From Ostrinia nubilalis (lineage: Eukaryota > Arthropoda > Insecta > Lepidoptera > Crambidae): a DNA stretch of 64,000 bases. The stretch spans positions 2,854,501 to 2,918,500 of the forward strand of contig NC_087112.1 of assembly GCF_963855985.1 (NCBI RefSeq), written 5' to 3'. Positions 1 to 10,067 of this stretch are shown here, piece by piece; position 1 is the stretch's first letter, and every line of letters starts with the position of its first letter. The notes under the pieces were generated by a model, which made no database searches, was not told where the DNA came from, and worked only from the letters and a program-made list of their open reading frames with translations. The translations under genes were made by a program, and so were the position numbers.

Positions 1-162
1 TCCTTTAAATTATAACAGTTAACCTGTTAATATTATTTTTGTATTGGTGAAAGTTAACTCAACTTTAAGCTAATTCGGGTGGAAAATTAGTTTTTTTTTA
101 TGAAAATGGCGAAATATCTCTCCCAAGATATTTTTGTTAATTTAAACACTGTCTACACTTAC

Positions 163-311
163 GGTTTAGACTAGCAATAAAATTTGCAGAAGTTGAAGCA
201 AGCTGTCACCACTGTGTAAATTTTGCAGAAGTTGGCTTGCTACAGCTATTTACACAGTGGTAAACAGCTTACGGGAGTCAATATCTCCAAGTTTCATAGC
301 TAGTCTAAACC
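163..311. repeat. Imperfect fold-back element (MITE-like)
   Basis: The outer arms GGTTTAGACTAGC (163-175) and its exact reverse complement (299-311) enclose a second inverted pair at 200-221 and 248-270 (AAGCTGTCACCACTGTG and near complement). Between them a short stretch around TTTGCAGAAGTTG occurs twice in direct orientation. The nested arms suggest a small non-autonomous DNA transposon or hairpin. No coding potential is seen. Confidence 0.5.
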
Positions 312-410
312 AGGGATGTTAAGATATCCGTAACCGTAACCGAAACCGGTATATTATTCCTATATCCGTAAACGTATCCATAACCGAAACTACATATCCA
401 TAACATCCCT
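311..410. repeat. Short TIR element with CCGTAAC/CCGAAAC subrepeats
   Basis: It begins CAGGGATGTTAAGATATC and ends with the near complement ATCCATAACATCCCT. The inside is made of variants of CCGTAACC and CCGAAACC. The CAGGGATGT-type end is reminiscent of hAT MITEs, but a clean 8-bp duplication was not found, so the family is tentative. Confidence 0.45.
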
Positions 411-879
411 ATTTTAAATAGTCTAAACCTCGCTTTATGTAGATTATATTGAGACTTTCTAATTGTTTCACTTATAACATTTCGTCCTAGTGTAATTCGT
501 TGTTAGACAGTACGGAATATTTTAGCAAAGTGCATAAACATACTCCATACAACCGCTATTTCATAGCACTAATGTCAGCTTAAGTAACAATAAGGAAACA
601 ATCCCCTCTTTCGCAATCGGTTAAAAATTGTTATTCTAACTTATTACTTCATTAGAGTTTGTAAAAACGTGTTGTTGTCCACAATTTATTGTTATTCAAA
701 CGGTATTTATGTAATTAGTTAACGTAATGTTATTTATTTGTGCTGACACAACCATACTTTACTTGCTTTGCTTTTCTCCAATTACAAGAAATAACTTTCT
801 GAAAATAGGTTCTAAGAATGTAAATACTTTTACACGTCCATATTACTTAATTTTTGCCATAGCTTCATTAACCACAATG
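411..879. other. AT-rich stretch with no recognised feature
   Basis: No convincing exon, RNA gene or repeat boundary was seen. The open frame beginning near 727 runs into the MITE at 880, so it is not gene-like. Confidence 0.5.
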
Positions 880-1020
880 ACGCCCGTATTCACAAACATT
901 AAGTATGAGGTGCGCGTGGACGCACAGGGTGACACACGAACCAATCACAGAGCTCTATTCAACGCTGTGCGTTCGATTTGCTACTTCACTTAAGCAAGCA
1001 TCGTTTATGAATACGAGCGT
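880..1020 (+). mobile_element. Family A MITE, copy 1
   Basis: The 5' end ACGCCCGTATTCACAAAC and the 3' end TTTATGAATACGAGCGT form terminal inverted repeats. The interior (GTGCGCGTGGACGCACAGGG, AGCTCTATTCAACGCTGTGC) recurs in six other places in the window. There is no coding capacity, so it would need a transposase supplied in trans. It abuts a family B MITE directly. Confidence 0.85.
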
Positions 1021-1143
1021 AAGGCTGAGTTGCACCGACTTACTTTAACCGTAACTGTAACAATAACCGGTGTTTTTTGTATGAATTTTGACAGATTTTT
1101 GACGTTTGTTTAAAGGTAAAGTAAGATGGCGTAAGCCTGCCTT
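1021..1143 (+). mobile_element. Family B MITE, copy 1
   Basis: It starts AAGGCTGAGTTGCACC and ends with a degraded complement (GATGGCGTAAGCCTGCCTT). The interior has the AACAATAACCGGTGTTTT and TTTGACAGATTTTTGACG blocks shared with the other B copies. It is immediately adjacent to a family A copy. Confidence 0.75.
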
Positions 1144-1235
1144 AATTTTTGCCATTTCTTCATTATGGTTTGATAACTTTAATGGATTTAGTTGACTTAA
1201 ATCATCACCATCATCAGGTCATTAAGTCTCCACTG

Positions 1236-1430
1236 TAAGGCGGTTATCACACTGCGCCGCGCTCCGCCGCGGTACGCGGGACGACAGATTTAATCATTGT
1301 ATGCAAGTACCTCAGTTTGTATAGAAAACACGCGCGGCACTTCACACTGACAACGCGTCCGCGCGCGTGATTTTTTATATGAAAATCACGCGCTCCGCGG
1401 CGGAGCGCGACGCAGTGTGATAACCGCTTA
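1236..1430. mobile_element. GC-rich long-TIR MITE
   Basis: The left arm TAAGGCGGTTATCACACTGC continues into GCCGCGCTCCGCCGCGG. The right arm carries CCGCGGCGGAGCGCGACGC and then AGTGTGATAACCGCTTA. Arms of about 35 bp flank a 120-bp middle containing ACACGCGCGG. It is strongly GC-rich against its AT-rich surroundings. Confidence 0.75.
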
Positions 1431-1957
1431 AGAGCACGACCCTCACTTTTTCAGAAGCAAATGGAGGATTTATCTTTTTTTTGTAATGTGATTTTTTTGG
1501 ATTTATTTTAATAAAAGCCAAGCCAGAGTGTATTTGCAGTCAAGACAAAACTTCATAGAAAAGACAAAATAGTATCAATAAAAAGTAAAAAAAAAAACAT
1601 AAACGAATTTTAAAAAAGATTTCTGGCGAAACTGCCTGTATCTCCTTGCTTAGTAATTTGGTAGTTGATAATTAAGCAATAATTCTAAGATAAAACTATT
1701 TTTAAAAACCTCGCAGCCTTGAAAACCAAATCAGTTTCAATTTAACTGTAAAATTGAATTTTTGGTGGCTTTCTAATCAATAAATTGGTCAATTGAGTTG
1801 GCAACAAAATGGCGTCAAGTTTCTATTGCTTTAAAAGCTTTGGGAGAATTATGTTTTGACAGTTGTCAAATCGTGAGCAGTTTCCTGTAAAATGTCATTT
1901 TTCAGCTCTTGGAATCCTAGATTCCAATTATCACATTTAATTTGTTTATAACTTTAA
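1431..1957. other. AT-rich stretch with no recognised feature
   Basis: Poly-A and poly-T runs are seen, with no open frame of note and no repeat boundary. Confidence 0.5.
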
Positions 1958-2030
1958 AAAAGTAGCTCAGATGGAAGAGCAGTCTCCCGGTAAGTGAAAG
2001 GTCGTGGGTTCGATTCCCGCTTATGGCATA
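1958..2030 (+). pseudogene. tRNA-like sequence (tRNA relic or SINE head)
   Basis: It carries an A-box-like TAGCTCAGATGG (D-arm GCTC...GAGC) and an exact B-box GGTTCGATTCC, spaced as in a tRNA, and ends ...CCCGCTTATGGCA. The acceptor stem does not pair cleanly with the A-rich 5' side, and the anticodon arm is poor. I call it a tRNA-derived relic rather than a working tRNA. A tRNA covariance search would decide. Confidence 0.4.
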
Positions 2031-2080
2031 TCGATTTTTTCAAGTCATTTACAAAATAAGTCAGTCATGGGCATTCAAAT

Positions 2081-2167
2081 GGGCTGGGTTGCACCATCAT
2101 CTGTCAAACTCCACACAAAAAGCACCGGAAATAGTTCCGGTTAAAGTAAGTTGGTGCAACTCAGCCA
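2081..2167 (+). mobile_element. Family B MITE, internally deleted copy
   Basis: It has both ends (GGGCTGGGTTGCACC and GGTGCAACTCAGCC) and the CTGTCAAACTCCA block, but is only 87 bp against about 120 bp in other copies. Confidence 0.65.
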
Positions 2168-3544
2168 TATAAATTGTTTTATAACTACGAGTAACTCAGA
2201 CCTACGATGGCAGGTGATAAACAACGTCATTCCATCATTAAATTGTTTGCATTCATTACGATTATTGCATGATGTCATCGACGCGTGCGGTCGTGGGTAC
2301 CACTCCCGGCGGGGGCAAGTGTTAGCCTGATGAGTACCAGTATTTATTACCGGATAGTGACGTGTTAAATTGTTATGTATTTATTTAAGTGTGTTTAATT
2401 AATCTCTTTTATGTAGCACAGTTGTTTATGAATAATGACCTAATGATTATGATTTTACTTCACTCCTAAAGGGGGTAAAACGCGGTCCATGCGTAGGTAC
2501 GAAGTCGCGGGCGGCTGCTAGTTATTTATGCTAACGCTGTCGTGATAATTTAATACTAGGATGTGAGCCTCTCGAATTACAAGAGTTTGATTTCTATGTA
2601 GAATAACACATAGTGTAATTTGTTCCCAGTTTTTTTAGGATAATGCAGTCTGAAAAAGAAATAAAATAGGTACATTGTTTCAGAGGTCACGTTAAGCTGT
2701 TGATCCGATGAGCCATGTCAAACGGCTTTGGCTCTTCATAAAGTCTTACACCATACAGGATTTTGACTTCAGTTGTAAACGATAGAAGATGTTTTATTAA
2801 TTAATGTTCGAGTACTTATGAACTGGTCGTGTGTTTCCGGCAGATTATAAAAGATTGCCTACTTTTCCCCTAAATGTCATAAAAGGCTACCAAGGGTACC
2901 GAAACGCAGCGGTCTGGGCGCTCACTACGGACGCACACTACAACAAGTGCGTGTCAAATAGATGTTTTCAAATTGAGTGTCCCAAACGGGAATCGAACCC
3001 ACGACCTTAGTCCTAACCACCCAACACCTGACTTTGATGACATAATAGTTTCAAAATCGACATGCAACAGAAAGATACACCTTGCAACCGGTGACCATGC
3101 AAAAAACCGTCTCCGCATCGACAAAGCTGATTTGCATACCGATTGGCGCCATTAACATTGGCATTGGCCGGTTTTTTCCGGTTTTTTCTGGTATTATCTA
3201 ATACGCATCGTGCGTAGACGAAAAAAATCGAACGCATGCGTAAGCGCACCGCGTGCGAATTTGTTTGCATGCGCAATTGATTGAGCGATTAAGTTCTTGT
3301 GAAATAAGAAGATATTACACAAGTGCGTTATTTCATCATTGTTAACCCAGTTTAAAGATACCGACTATTAAAAAACTCCGTCAGAGAAAGCCTATAGTCA
3401 AGCGTCTCCCACGGCTTTCTTATTAAATTTCATAATTAGGTATAATCATCAGGCCATGTAGTCTACAATGCAGAAGCAAGATCAAATAATCGTCAAATAT
3501 TTGTCTCCGTATCTGCTTACGACAACCACTGGAAGAATAGGGGT
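2168..3544. other. Non-coding stretch with fragments
   Basis: No exon was recognised. At 2487-2522 there is a Helitron-like 3' end (TACGAAGTCGCGGGCGGCTG then CTAGTT). Around 2975-3010, GGGAATCGAACCCACGACC is the reverse complement of a tRNA B-box, probably a SINE remnant on the minus strand. A microsatellite-like GGTTTTTTCCGG/GGTTTTTTCTGG occurs near 3170-3192. Confidence 0.4.
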
Positions 3545-3549
3545 TTGTT

Positions 3550-3660
3550 CGTTTCAGCCAAACGACGTCCACTGCTGGACAAAGTCCTCCCAAGGACCGG
3601 TCCTGCGCCGCCCGCATCCAGGCATCTCCCGCGACCACATTACGTCTTCCAGCTCGTGGT
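3550..3660 (-). mobile_element. RTE-type LINE 3' fragment
   Basis: The reverse strand encodes the end of an RTE-type reverse-transcriptase ORF, recognisable by the final VQQWTSFG motif. The DNA signature CGTCCACTGCTGGACAAAG lies on the plus strand. It is 5'-truncated and non-functional. Confidence 0.65.
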
Positions 3661-3769
3661 TCATTTTTTTTTTATTATTATTATGTAGCCTTTTCAGGGC
3701 ACCTAAAGGTACACGTCCCAATGACAACATATCGACTGGTACTGAAAAATAGTGAAAGAAACTAGTCAA

Positions 3770-4750
3770 CTTTTATATTCTTTTACCTACCCTGAAATAA
3801 AGCTAAAGCTCGCGCTTTAATTACAGCTATAAGTGATAGAAGAGTGCGGCAACGACTCAATTATAACGAATAAAGAATAAATGGTTTTTAACATTTATTT
3901 TGATTCGGGTGTAAACGCTGTTAACAGCCGTTTAAAATGGCCGTGAACTTTTGTTGACGCTGAAAAACATTAATTGTAAACATTTTGATAGCTTAAATAT
4001 TTTTGTAAGATTGGTTAGAAAACTTGGCGGTAAAAAGACATTTCATAATGTTTGACTAGGATTAGTTTTGGTATTTAATTTTGGCCGTGTCGATTTAGAG
4101 GACTTTTCTAATTTTTTACTTACTTTGACAAAATTTTGTCAACATCATGTTAATAATTTAAGATTTTGTACAACTTGTCAGCAGAATGGTCTTCTTAATT
4201 TAATAAATATCCTGTGGAAATGGTAAGTTTTCCCGAATTCGAGATTTTCCGGTAAACTTCATAAATTACTTTTTTTATTAAGAGCCATCAAATAAGTTAT
4301 AGGTACACAGACTTCAACGAAGACAGAATTGCTTGACTGAGTCGTTCTTGGGTTTTGCACTTAACTAACAATACATTTAGCGATTAATTTATTACTTTAA
4401 AATCTGCCAAAAGACGCTCAGACGCGCGTTATCAATAAAAAATGGGCGGGAAAATTTTCAACTGCGCTTCACTACTTCAGCATACAATGACATACCTAAA
4501 TATCTTAAATACCGTCTATTAAAGCCATTGTAAATAAAATTAATTGCATTATTATCGTCGCTTGCCTTGTCACATCGTTTCTGACCGCTAAAAATTCACT
4601 AAGTTTATTTCTTAGTAATTATTATTATTTTTTTTTTCTCTCTCATTTTATAACTGGTGTAAAACAGATTTATTATTTATATCACTTTCACACTTTTCTT
4701 TTTCGTAAATCATTTTCATTATTACTATTTTGATTCTTCTTCAATTTTAC
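3770..4750. other. AT-rich stretch with no recognised feature
   Basis: No gene or clear repeat boundary was found. Confidence 0.45.
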
Positions 4751-4757
4751 AACTTCT

Positions 4758-4930
4758 ATCATCATCATCATTTCAGCCATAGGACGTCCACTGCTGAACA
4801 TAGGCCTCCCCCAATGATTTCCACAATGGCCGGGGTGGCAGCCTGCATCCAGCGCGTTCTTGTTAGGTACCTTTATGAGGTCATCGGTCCACCTTGAGGG
4901 TGGATGTCCTACGCTGCGCTTTCTGGTACT
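4758..4930 (-). mobile_element. RTE-type LINE 3' fragment with ATG-repeat tail
   Basis: The plus strand starts TCATCATCATCATTTCAGCC, the complement of an (ATG)n tail. The minus strand then encodes remnants such as GHPPSRWTDDLIKV and FSSGRPMAEM, the C-terminal end typical of lepidopteran RTE elements. It is a dead 5'-truncated copy. Confidence 0.75.
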
Positions 4931-5279
4931 TTTATGCAATGATTTAAAAAATAATGTGTGGTGATGTAGTGGTGCACAGTGAACACTACCTGATGTTTAT
5001 TCATGGGTAGTTTCTATTATCGTTTCATATCATCACCAAAGCACGAATTTTGCAACCGTTTCTTAGTAAATATTGGGAAATAAGGAAAAATCTCTCGCGA
5101 AAATGTTCACACGATCATTAATCAAGGCATAAGCTAGAATAAAAGATGGTTGGTACTCGTAACACAATCCATTAATTGTCCCAGTTTCAGTTTGTTATTA
5201 AGTTCCAATAATAAGCAATGTTTGTAGACAATGTGACATTCGCTATAGAAAACTATTTGACAGAGACTATCCTAGACTT

Positions 5280-5421
5280 ACGCCGACAAACATTACTATG
5301 AGGTCTCACAGTGCGCGTGGACGCACAGGGTCACACACGAACCAATCACAGAGCTCTATTCAACGCTGTGCGTTCGATTTGCTGTTTCACTTAAGCAAGC
5401 ATCGTTTGTGAATACGGGCGT
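5280..5421 (+). mobile_element. Family A MITE, copy 2
   Basis: The interior and 3' end (CGTTTGTGAATACGGGCGT) are intact. The 5' inverted repeat has lost GTATTCA, leaving ACGCCGACAAAC. Confidence 0.8.
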
Positions 5422-5444
5422 GGCTTTGGTATATGAGAATACTA

Positions 5445-5590
5445 GCGGCCGCCCGCGACTTCGTACGTAAAATCCTTTCTTAGCGGATGCCTACGTCATA
5501 ACATCTACCTGCATGCCAAATTTCAGCCCGATCCGCCCAGTAGTTTGGGCTATGCGTTGATAGATCAATATGAAGTCAGAAGTAATTGTT
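5445..5590 (-). mobile_element. Helitron-like 3' terminal fragment
   Basis: On the plus strand it opens with ACTAGCGGCCGCCCGCGACTTCG, of which the complement is a CGAAGTCGCGGGC hairpin followed by CTAGT, a Helitron-type CTAG end. The sequence beyond (GATCCGCCCAGTAGTTTGGG) is the usual internal part of these lepidopteran elements. Confidence 0.55.
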
Positions 5591-5886
5591 TCATTTGAAA
5601 AGGTTCATCATTGCCATATAGCTTAGTGGTTAATCGGGTCGCAACGGCAACTGCGGTTGAGGGTTTGAATCCCTCAGAAAGCAAATGCGATATCGAGAAT
5701 TTAACTGATAACTTTTTACTAGTTAGGTATTTGTTAAAAGAACTCAGTACAAGCTAGCTCAGTAGGTACATGTTTGCTACATATTGTTTACATAAGTATT
5801 ATTATAGTGTCAAGCTCCATGAGCTGAGTTTGATTGAAAGAATTTTAATGCCAGAACTCTTTCTTGCCAAAGGCTTAAAAAATCAG

Positions 5887-6018
5887 TAAGGCTAAGTTGC
5901 ACCATAATATTTTAACTTTGACAAACTTTAAATTGTCAAAAATTTGTCAAAGTCCATACAAAACACGCCGGTTATCGTTACAGTTACGGTCAAAGTTAGG
6001 TGGTGCAACTCAGCCTTA
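5887..6018 (-). mobile_element. Family B MITE, copy 3
   Basis: It is bounded by TAAGGCTAAGTTGCACC and GGTGCAACTCAGCCTTA. The interior, read as the complement, matches other B copies (CAAAGTCCATACAAAACACG, CGGTTATCG). Confidence 0.8.
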
Positions 6019-6640
6019 GATTTCGAGTAATTAATTTTTTTTAATGGTTTTAAAGTTTTCCATGTCCCATCTGGGATTCGAATGCTAGACCTTCAGATCG
6101 CGAGTCAAATGCTTAACTACAACTTCACTGCTCGATTCATTCAATAGAAATCAAAGATCTTATTTTTAGTTAAAAAAAAACATAGCCCAGTGGCCCATAG
6201 CTCAAGAATAAAAATAAAATATTATAGTAAAAGAGATAGTACTGGTAGGATCACTAATAAAAATAATTACTAACCATAAATAACTTACAGAAAAAAAGTT
6301 AACTTCATTCAAGGCTCATCGCCGGTTTTCCCGCCCGTTTTTTTAACATGGCGATCGTATGGTATCATAAAGATTTATACATGTTATCAATAAACTATCT
6401 TTATGACAAGTACATACTTAATTGGTATAACAATTATAGGTAACCTAATGTATTAGGTTAGGTATAATAATTAGGTAATTAAGGTTCATTAACCCTGTAA
6501 AACCTTCTGACACCACCATTAAAAACACTTTTTAAATCTCCATTAAAGATTGGTCCAACAAAGGTTCATTGAAAACTGTAGGTCAAATCAAAATATCGAA
6601 CTGGGAATCCCCTAATTTTACAAGGGGTGTTTTCTGAAAT
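6019..6640. other. AT-rich stretch with one tRNA-like relic
   Basis: The only item seen is near 6065-6125, where the complement carries a B-box-like GATTCGAATCCCAG-type motif downstream of a weak A-box. No gene was found. Confidence 0.35.
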
Positions 6641-6769
6641 CAGTTTTTTTGCGTGTTTTTAATAGAAGCAAAGCATTTTTATGTAACTTAAGGCATAAAA
6701 CACTGTATCCATATGAATTAGAGAAAACCAAAAATTACCTTCACTCAAAATCACATCACAAACACAAAG

Positions 6770-7160
6770 TCACAAGCACACACAAAACGCACGAAAAAAA
6801 AACCGCGCGAGCGAGACGCAAACACCCGCCACTCTCACATGTCATTAGCATAGATAACGAAACCGTTATCGTTATCAAACCGCCAAAAAAGCGTTGCGCG
6901 AAAAAAAAGAAAACACTTTTTTTGTCGTTTTTTTCGGCCAGCGTTTCCACGGCGTCGACCGACCGCTCGGCGTCTTTGCCTCGACTAAAAACTGGATGTG
7001 CGGAGTGCGTAGGCGTTATGCATTCGAGCGAGAGGGACATAGTCTTTTGTGTACGTGGGAGGGAGATGGAAGATGTGGGTTTGGGCGTGTCGACGTAGGA
7101 GTGGCCTAAGTTTGCATAAATGATAGCCACCGTAGGGCGCGCGGTCTTGTGCTGTGTTGT
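6770..7160. promoter_or_regulatory. GC-rich, CpG-containing island; possible promoter or 5' exon
   Basis: GC content rises sharply against the surroundings, with many CpGs (GCGCGAGCGAGACGC, TTCCACGGCGTCGACCGACC). Near 6855-6876 there is a palindromic GATAACG-AAAC-CGTTATC. Both strands hold moderately long open frames, but their residues are low-complexity (runs of K, F and T) and look like by-products of composition. The island could be a transcription start region for the candidate exon on the minus strand, but that exon is only about 0.6 kb away and downstream on the plus map, so it would lie upstream of the island on the minus strand. Function is undetermined. Confidence 0.3.
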
Positions 7161-7656
7161 TTTTGCGCGAGTGCATTGTCTTGCCTTTTTTACTTGGGAT
7201 GAACTATGAAATGGCTCGGATTCGAGCCTTGTGGTAGGTTAGGCTCTAGCATTTGATGTATGGTGAACGAAACTTGGAAATGTCAGGGTTGAAACTGTAG
7301 TTTGTAATGGATATTGATTTGTAAGCGGCGGAGAATCTTGGATAAGACGCTCCCAATTGCAGGTCTTGGTAATCTTGCTAGAAGAGGATCGTGTATGAAA
7401 TACGAATTATGTTCTTATTAAAACTAATAATACATTTAAAAAACAAAAATATGGCCTTTTACGAAAAAAAACCCTGTACTTAGTCCACAGATTAGAGTTT
7501 TTCAGGATTTTTCCCGCTTTATAAGTTTGCTAATTTGATAGATATAATGTATTCATTGACCACTACGGTTAGTGTCATCATTCATAATCATCAATTCATC
7601 CAGCCACTGCCAACTATCTTCGTTTACGAAATAAAAAATAAAGTTACAATACTTAC

Positions 7657-7799
7657 CTAAAACCCTGTGAAAAGTCCTATAATGACGACTGAAAAGTGGA
7701 AACTGCGTTGACGACTCTTTTCCGACGGACGGATGACCTCCTTGAAGGTTATCTGGATATTCAACGATTTTCTCATACAACCATTTGTCAGATTTGGTC
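7657..7799 (-). CDS. Candidate single coding exon, unknown protein
   Basis: On the minus strand a pyrimidine-rich acceptor (TTATTTTCCTTTTTAG) precedes a 143-bp open segment that ends at a near-perfect donor (TTTTAG then GTAAGTATT). One frame is open throughout: one base, 47 codons, one base. It reads TKSDKWLYEKIVEYPDNLQ... to ...RHYRTFHRVL. Residue composition is mixed and soluble-looking, unlike the chance frames around it. I recognise no domain and see no partner exon, so it may be an exon of a large-intron gene, a non-coding transcript, or chance. Confidence 0.3.
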
Positions 7800-7926
7800 C
7801 TAAAAAGGAAAATAAATCTTTGTACAAATCAGCGAGTAATACTACCCACTGTTAATTATTTTTATTTAATAATCACAACAACTGAACTGCAGTTAACTAA
7901 ATGCTTATTTAAAGAAGGGACAAGTC

Positions 7927-8045
7927 TTACGCTTATTTGCACAAATTTACTTTAACCATTAACAATAACCGGTGATTTTTGTATAGAGTTTGACAGACTT
8001 TTGACATTTGTTAAAACTAAAGTAAGATGTTGCAAATCGGCCTTA
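7927..8045 (+). mobile_element. Family B MITE, degraded copy
   Basis: It retains TTTGCACAAATTTACTTTAA, the AACAATAACCGGTG block and the TTTGACAGACTTTTGACA block. The termini have diverged. Confidence 0.65.
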
Positions 8046-8255
8046 GCGTTTTGAAAGATTATTAAAAACATTTGCTGTCAATAATATTGCCTAATCATTA
8101 CATTACTTATCACCAAATATAATTATTTTAATGCAAATTCATAAATTATTTTAATAAAAATCTACAAGTAGCTTATCATAAGTATGTTTAAATTATATTG
8201 TTATATTCCGGTACACTTAAATGGGTTTTACGTGTGTAATGTTATAAACTATTTA

Positions 8256-8441
8256 TCTATCTACTTATACTAATATTATAAAGAGGTAAAGTTTGTGTGT
8301 TTGTATATTTGTAATCTCGGGATCTACTGAACCGATTTTAAAAATTCTTTCACCAATAGAAAGCCACATTATTGCTGAGTGTAATAGGTTATAAAAAACC
8401 GAAAAATTCCACGCAGACGAAGCCGCAGGCGGAAAGCTAGT
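8256..8441 (+). mobile_element. Helitron-like element (lepidopteran type)
   Basis: It starts near ACTAATATTATAAAGAGGTA and carries CTACTGAACCGATTTTAAAA. It ends with a GCAGACGAAGCCGCAGGC hairpin followed by CTAGT, the expected Helitron 3' arrangement. It is non-autonomous and about 185 bp long. Confidence 0.6.
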
Positions 8442-9886
8442 CATTAATAAAATTGGCTGAATTTCTAATTAAGTTACCAAAAATAACAAATTCAACAAAT
8501 ATAATAAAGTAAGTAAGTACCAAAATAAATTATTCGATAGTTCGGTTTTCACTACTTTCCAGTTAACCAATTAATATTAATCATTTATACAATTAAATAA
8601 TAGAATTATTTAATACTTGCTGATATTTTATTTAATTCCTGTATGTAATTCATTAAATACTTATTTACATTAATTGTTTGTCTTTGAACAGTAAATTAAA
8701 GGTTTCACATTAATCATGAATTTTGTATTAACTCGTTAATTGACGACTGAAAAAAATCCTAATCAATCATCCTGCCCTTTTGGCCAATAAATAAGCCTGT
8801 TTAATTTTTTATAAGATTTATTTTCTCTTTAAATGAGTCTGTTACAAATAGTTTCCAAAAACATTTAGGTTAGGTTAGCTATTTTCATAATAATATCAAA
8901 AATATCAAAAAACTTCAACGTCGTCAAAAAATAAGCATAAAATAAAATTTTCATATTTCCATGCGTTTTCAGTCAATAAACAATTGAGAAAAAGCAAGAA
9001 TTTAGAGTATAACAATGAACTCATTTAATTTTTATTTTCTTTCCACTAAAAACCATTAATGTATTGGAATCGTGGTCGAAGAAAGTTAAAGATCTTCAAC
9101 ATGAAGAAGAGAAAAGAGTTGTTAAAATTGTTTTTATGTTCAAACAACGAATGCTCAAAAATTGATCAAAGTTTAAAAAAAAACTATTTGGAAAACAAAT
9201 ACCTTGCATTTTTCGGCCAGTATTTTATGCTAAATTTAAAATTTCAAATATCGAATCGCTCCAAGTTCCAATTTTCAAATTTGAACTTGGAACGTCCAGT
9301 TCAGATGACGCGCAAAAACTGACCACGCAATGCCGCCCGTCATCTGCACGGGACAGGGGACCGGTGGAGTTGCCTTTAGACTCCATACAGACTTAAAAAC
9401 TCGGTCGGTTTCCAATTTGTATGAGGAATCGGCCGATACCAAATCGGTGTACCTAATGTGCGCACTTCAATATGACCATACTGATTAACTGCCCAACTAA
9501 ACTATCGGTGGAAATAATTCTGTAGTCTGCAGGGACTCTTATTATGTTTATCTGTAGTTCATAAATAAAACATAGGGCCAAGCTATGGAAAACTATAGTC
9601 AATGGTCGGAATGTCACACGCATGAAGCGAATTAAAGAGTGATGAGCACAAATCTCAACAAGGTTAAACCCGGTGTAACAGAACACGCAATGAAAGCCAA
9701 AATGAAGAGTAAAGCTTGCAAAAGAAAAATCACTAAGGAAAGTCGTATCTTAACGATTTAGTAGAAGCTTTGGATTCATTTAAAAATATCGCAAAACATT
9801 CCACGAGTGTACAATAAAGGCTGCAAAGCAATGTGGGAGGAATGGTGACGGATTGTGAAGCTTGGCACCAAACCAGAGGGCTGAGT
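8442..9886. other. AT-rich stretch with no recognised feature
   Basis: No gene or bounded repeat was seen. The open frames near 9059 and 9453 have no homology that I can recognise and no splice context. Confidence 0.45.
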
Positions 9887-10067
9887 GTGATTTTACTTAC
9901 ATCAAACGTCCTTACTAGCGCGCGTTAAAAAAATATATGAAAATTTTAGTTCTTGAAAGTTTCCGCTAGAGGCGCTGTACAATCCGTCATTCATTTAATG
10001 TCATTTTTTACGCGCTTACTAACTAGTGACGACTTTTGATGTAATTCTAAACTCACACTAAGCCCTC
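9887..10067 (+). mobile_element. Family C long-TIR MITE, copy 1
   Basis: The left end GAGGGCTGAGTGTGATTTTA runs into ACATCAAACGTC. The right end carries GACTTTTGATGTAATTCTAA and then CTCACACTAAGCCCTC. Arms extend about 50 bp. The middle has AGGCGCTGTACAATCCGTCA, shared with the copies at 19.8 kb and 31.0 kb. Confidence 0.8.

Noticed and set aside
6649..7130. 149-codon plus-strand and 124-codon minus-strand open frames
   Set aside because: They overlap each other in the GC-rich island, are rich in Lys, Thr and Phe runs, and show no domain or splice support.
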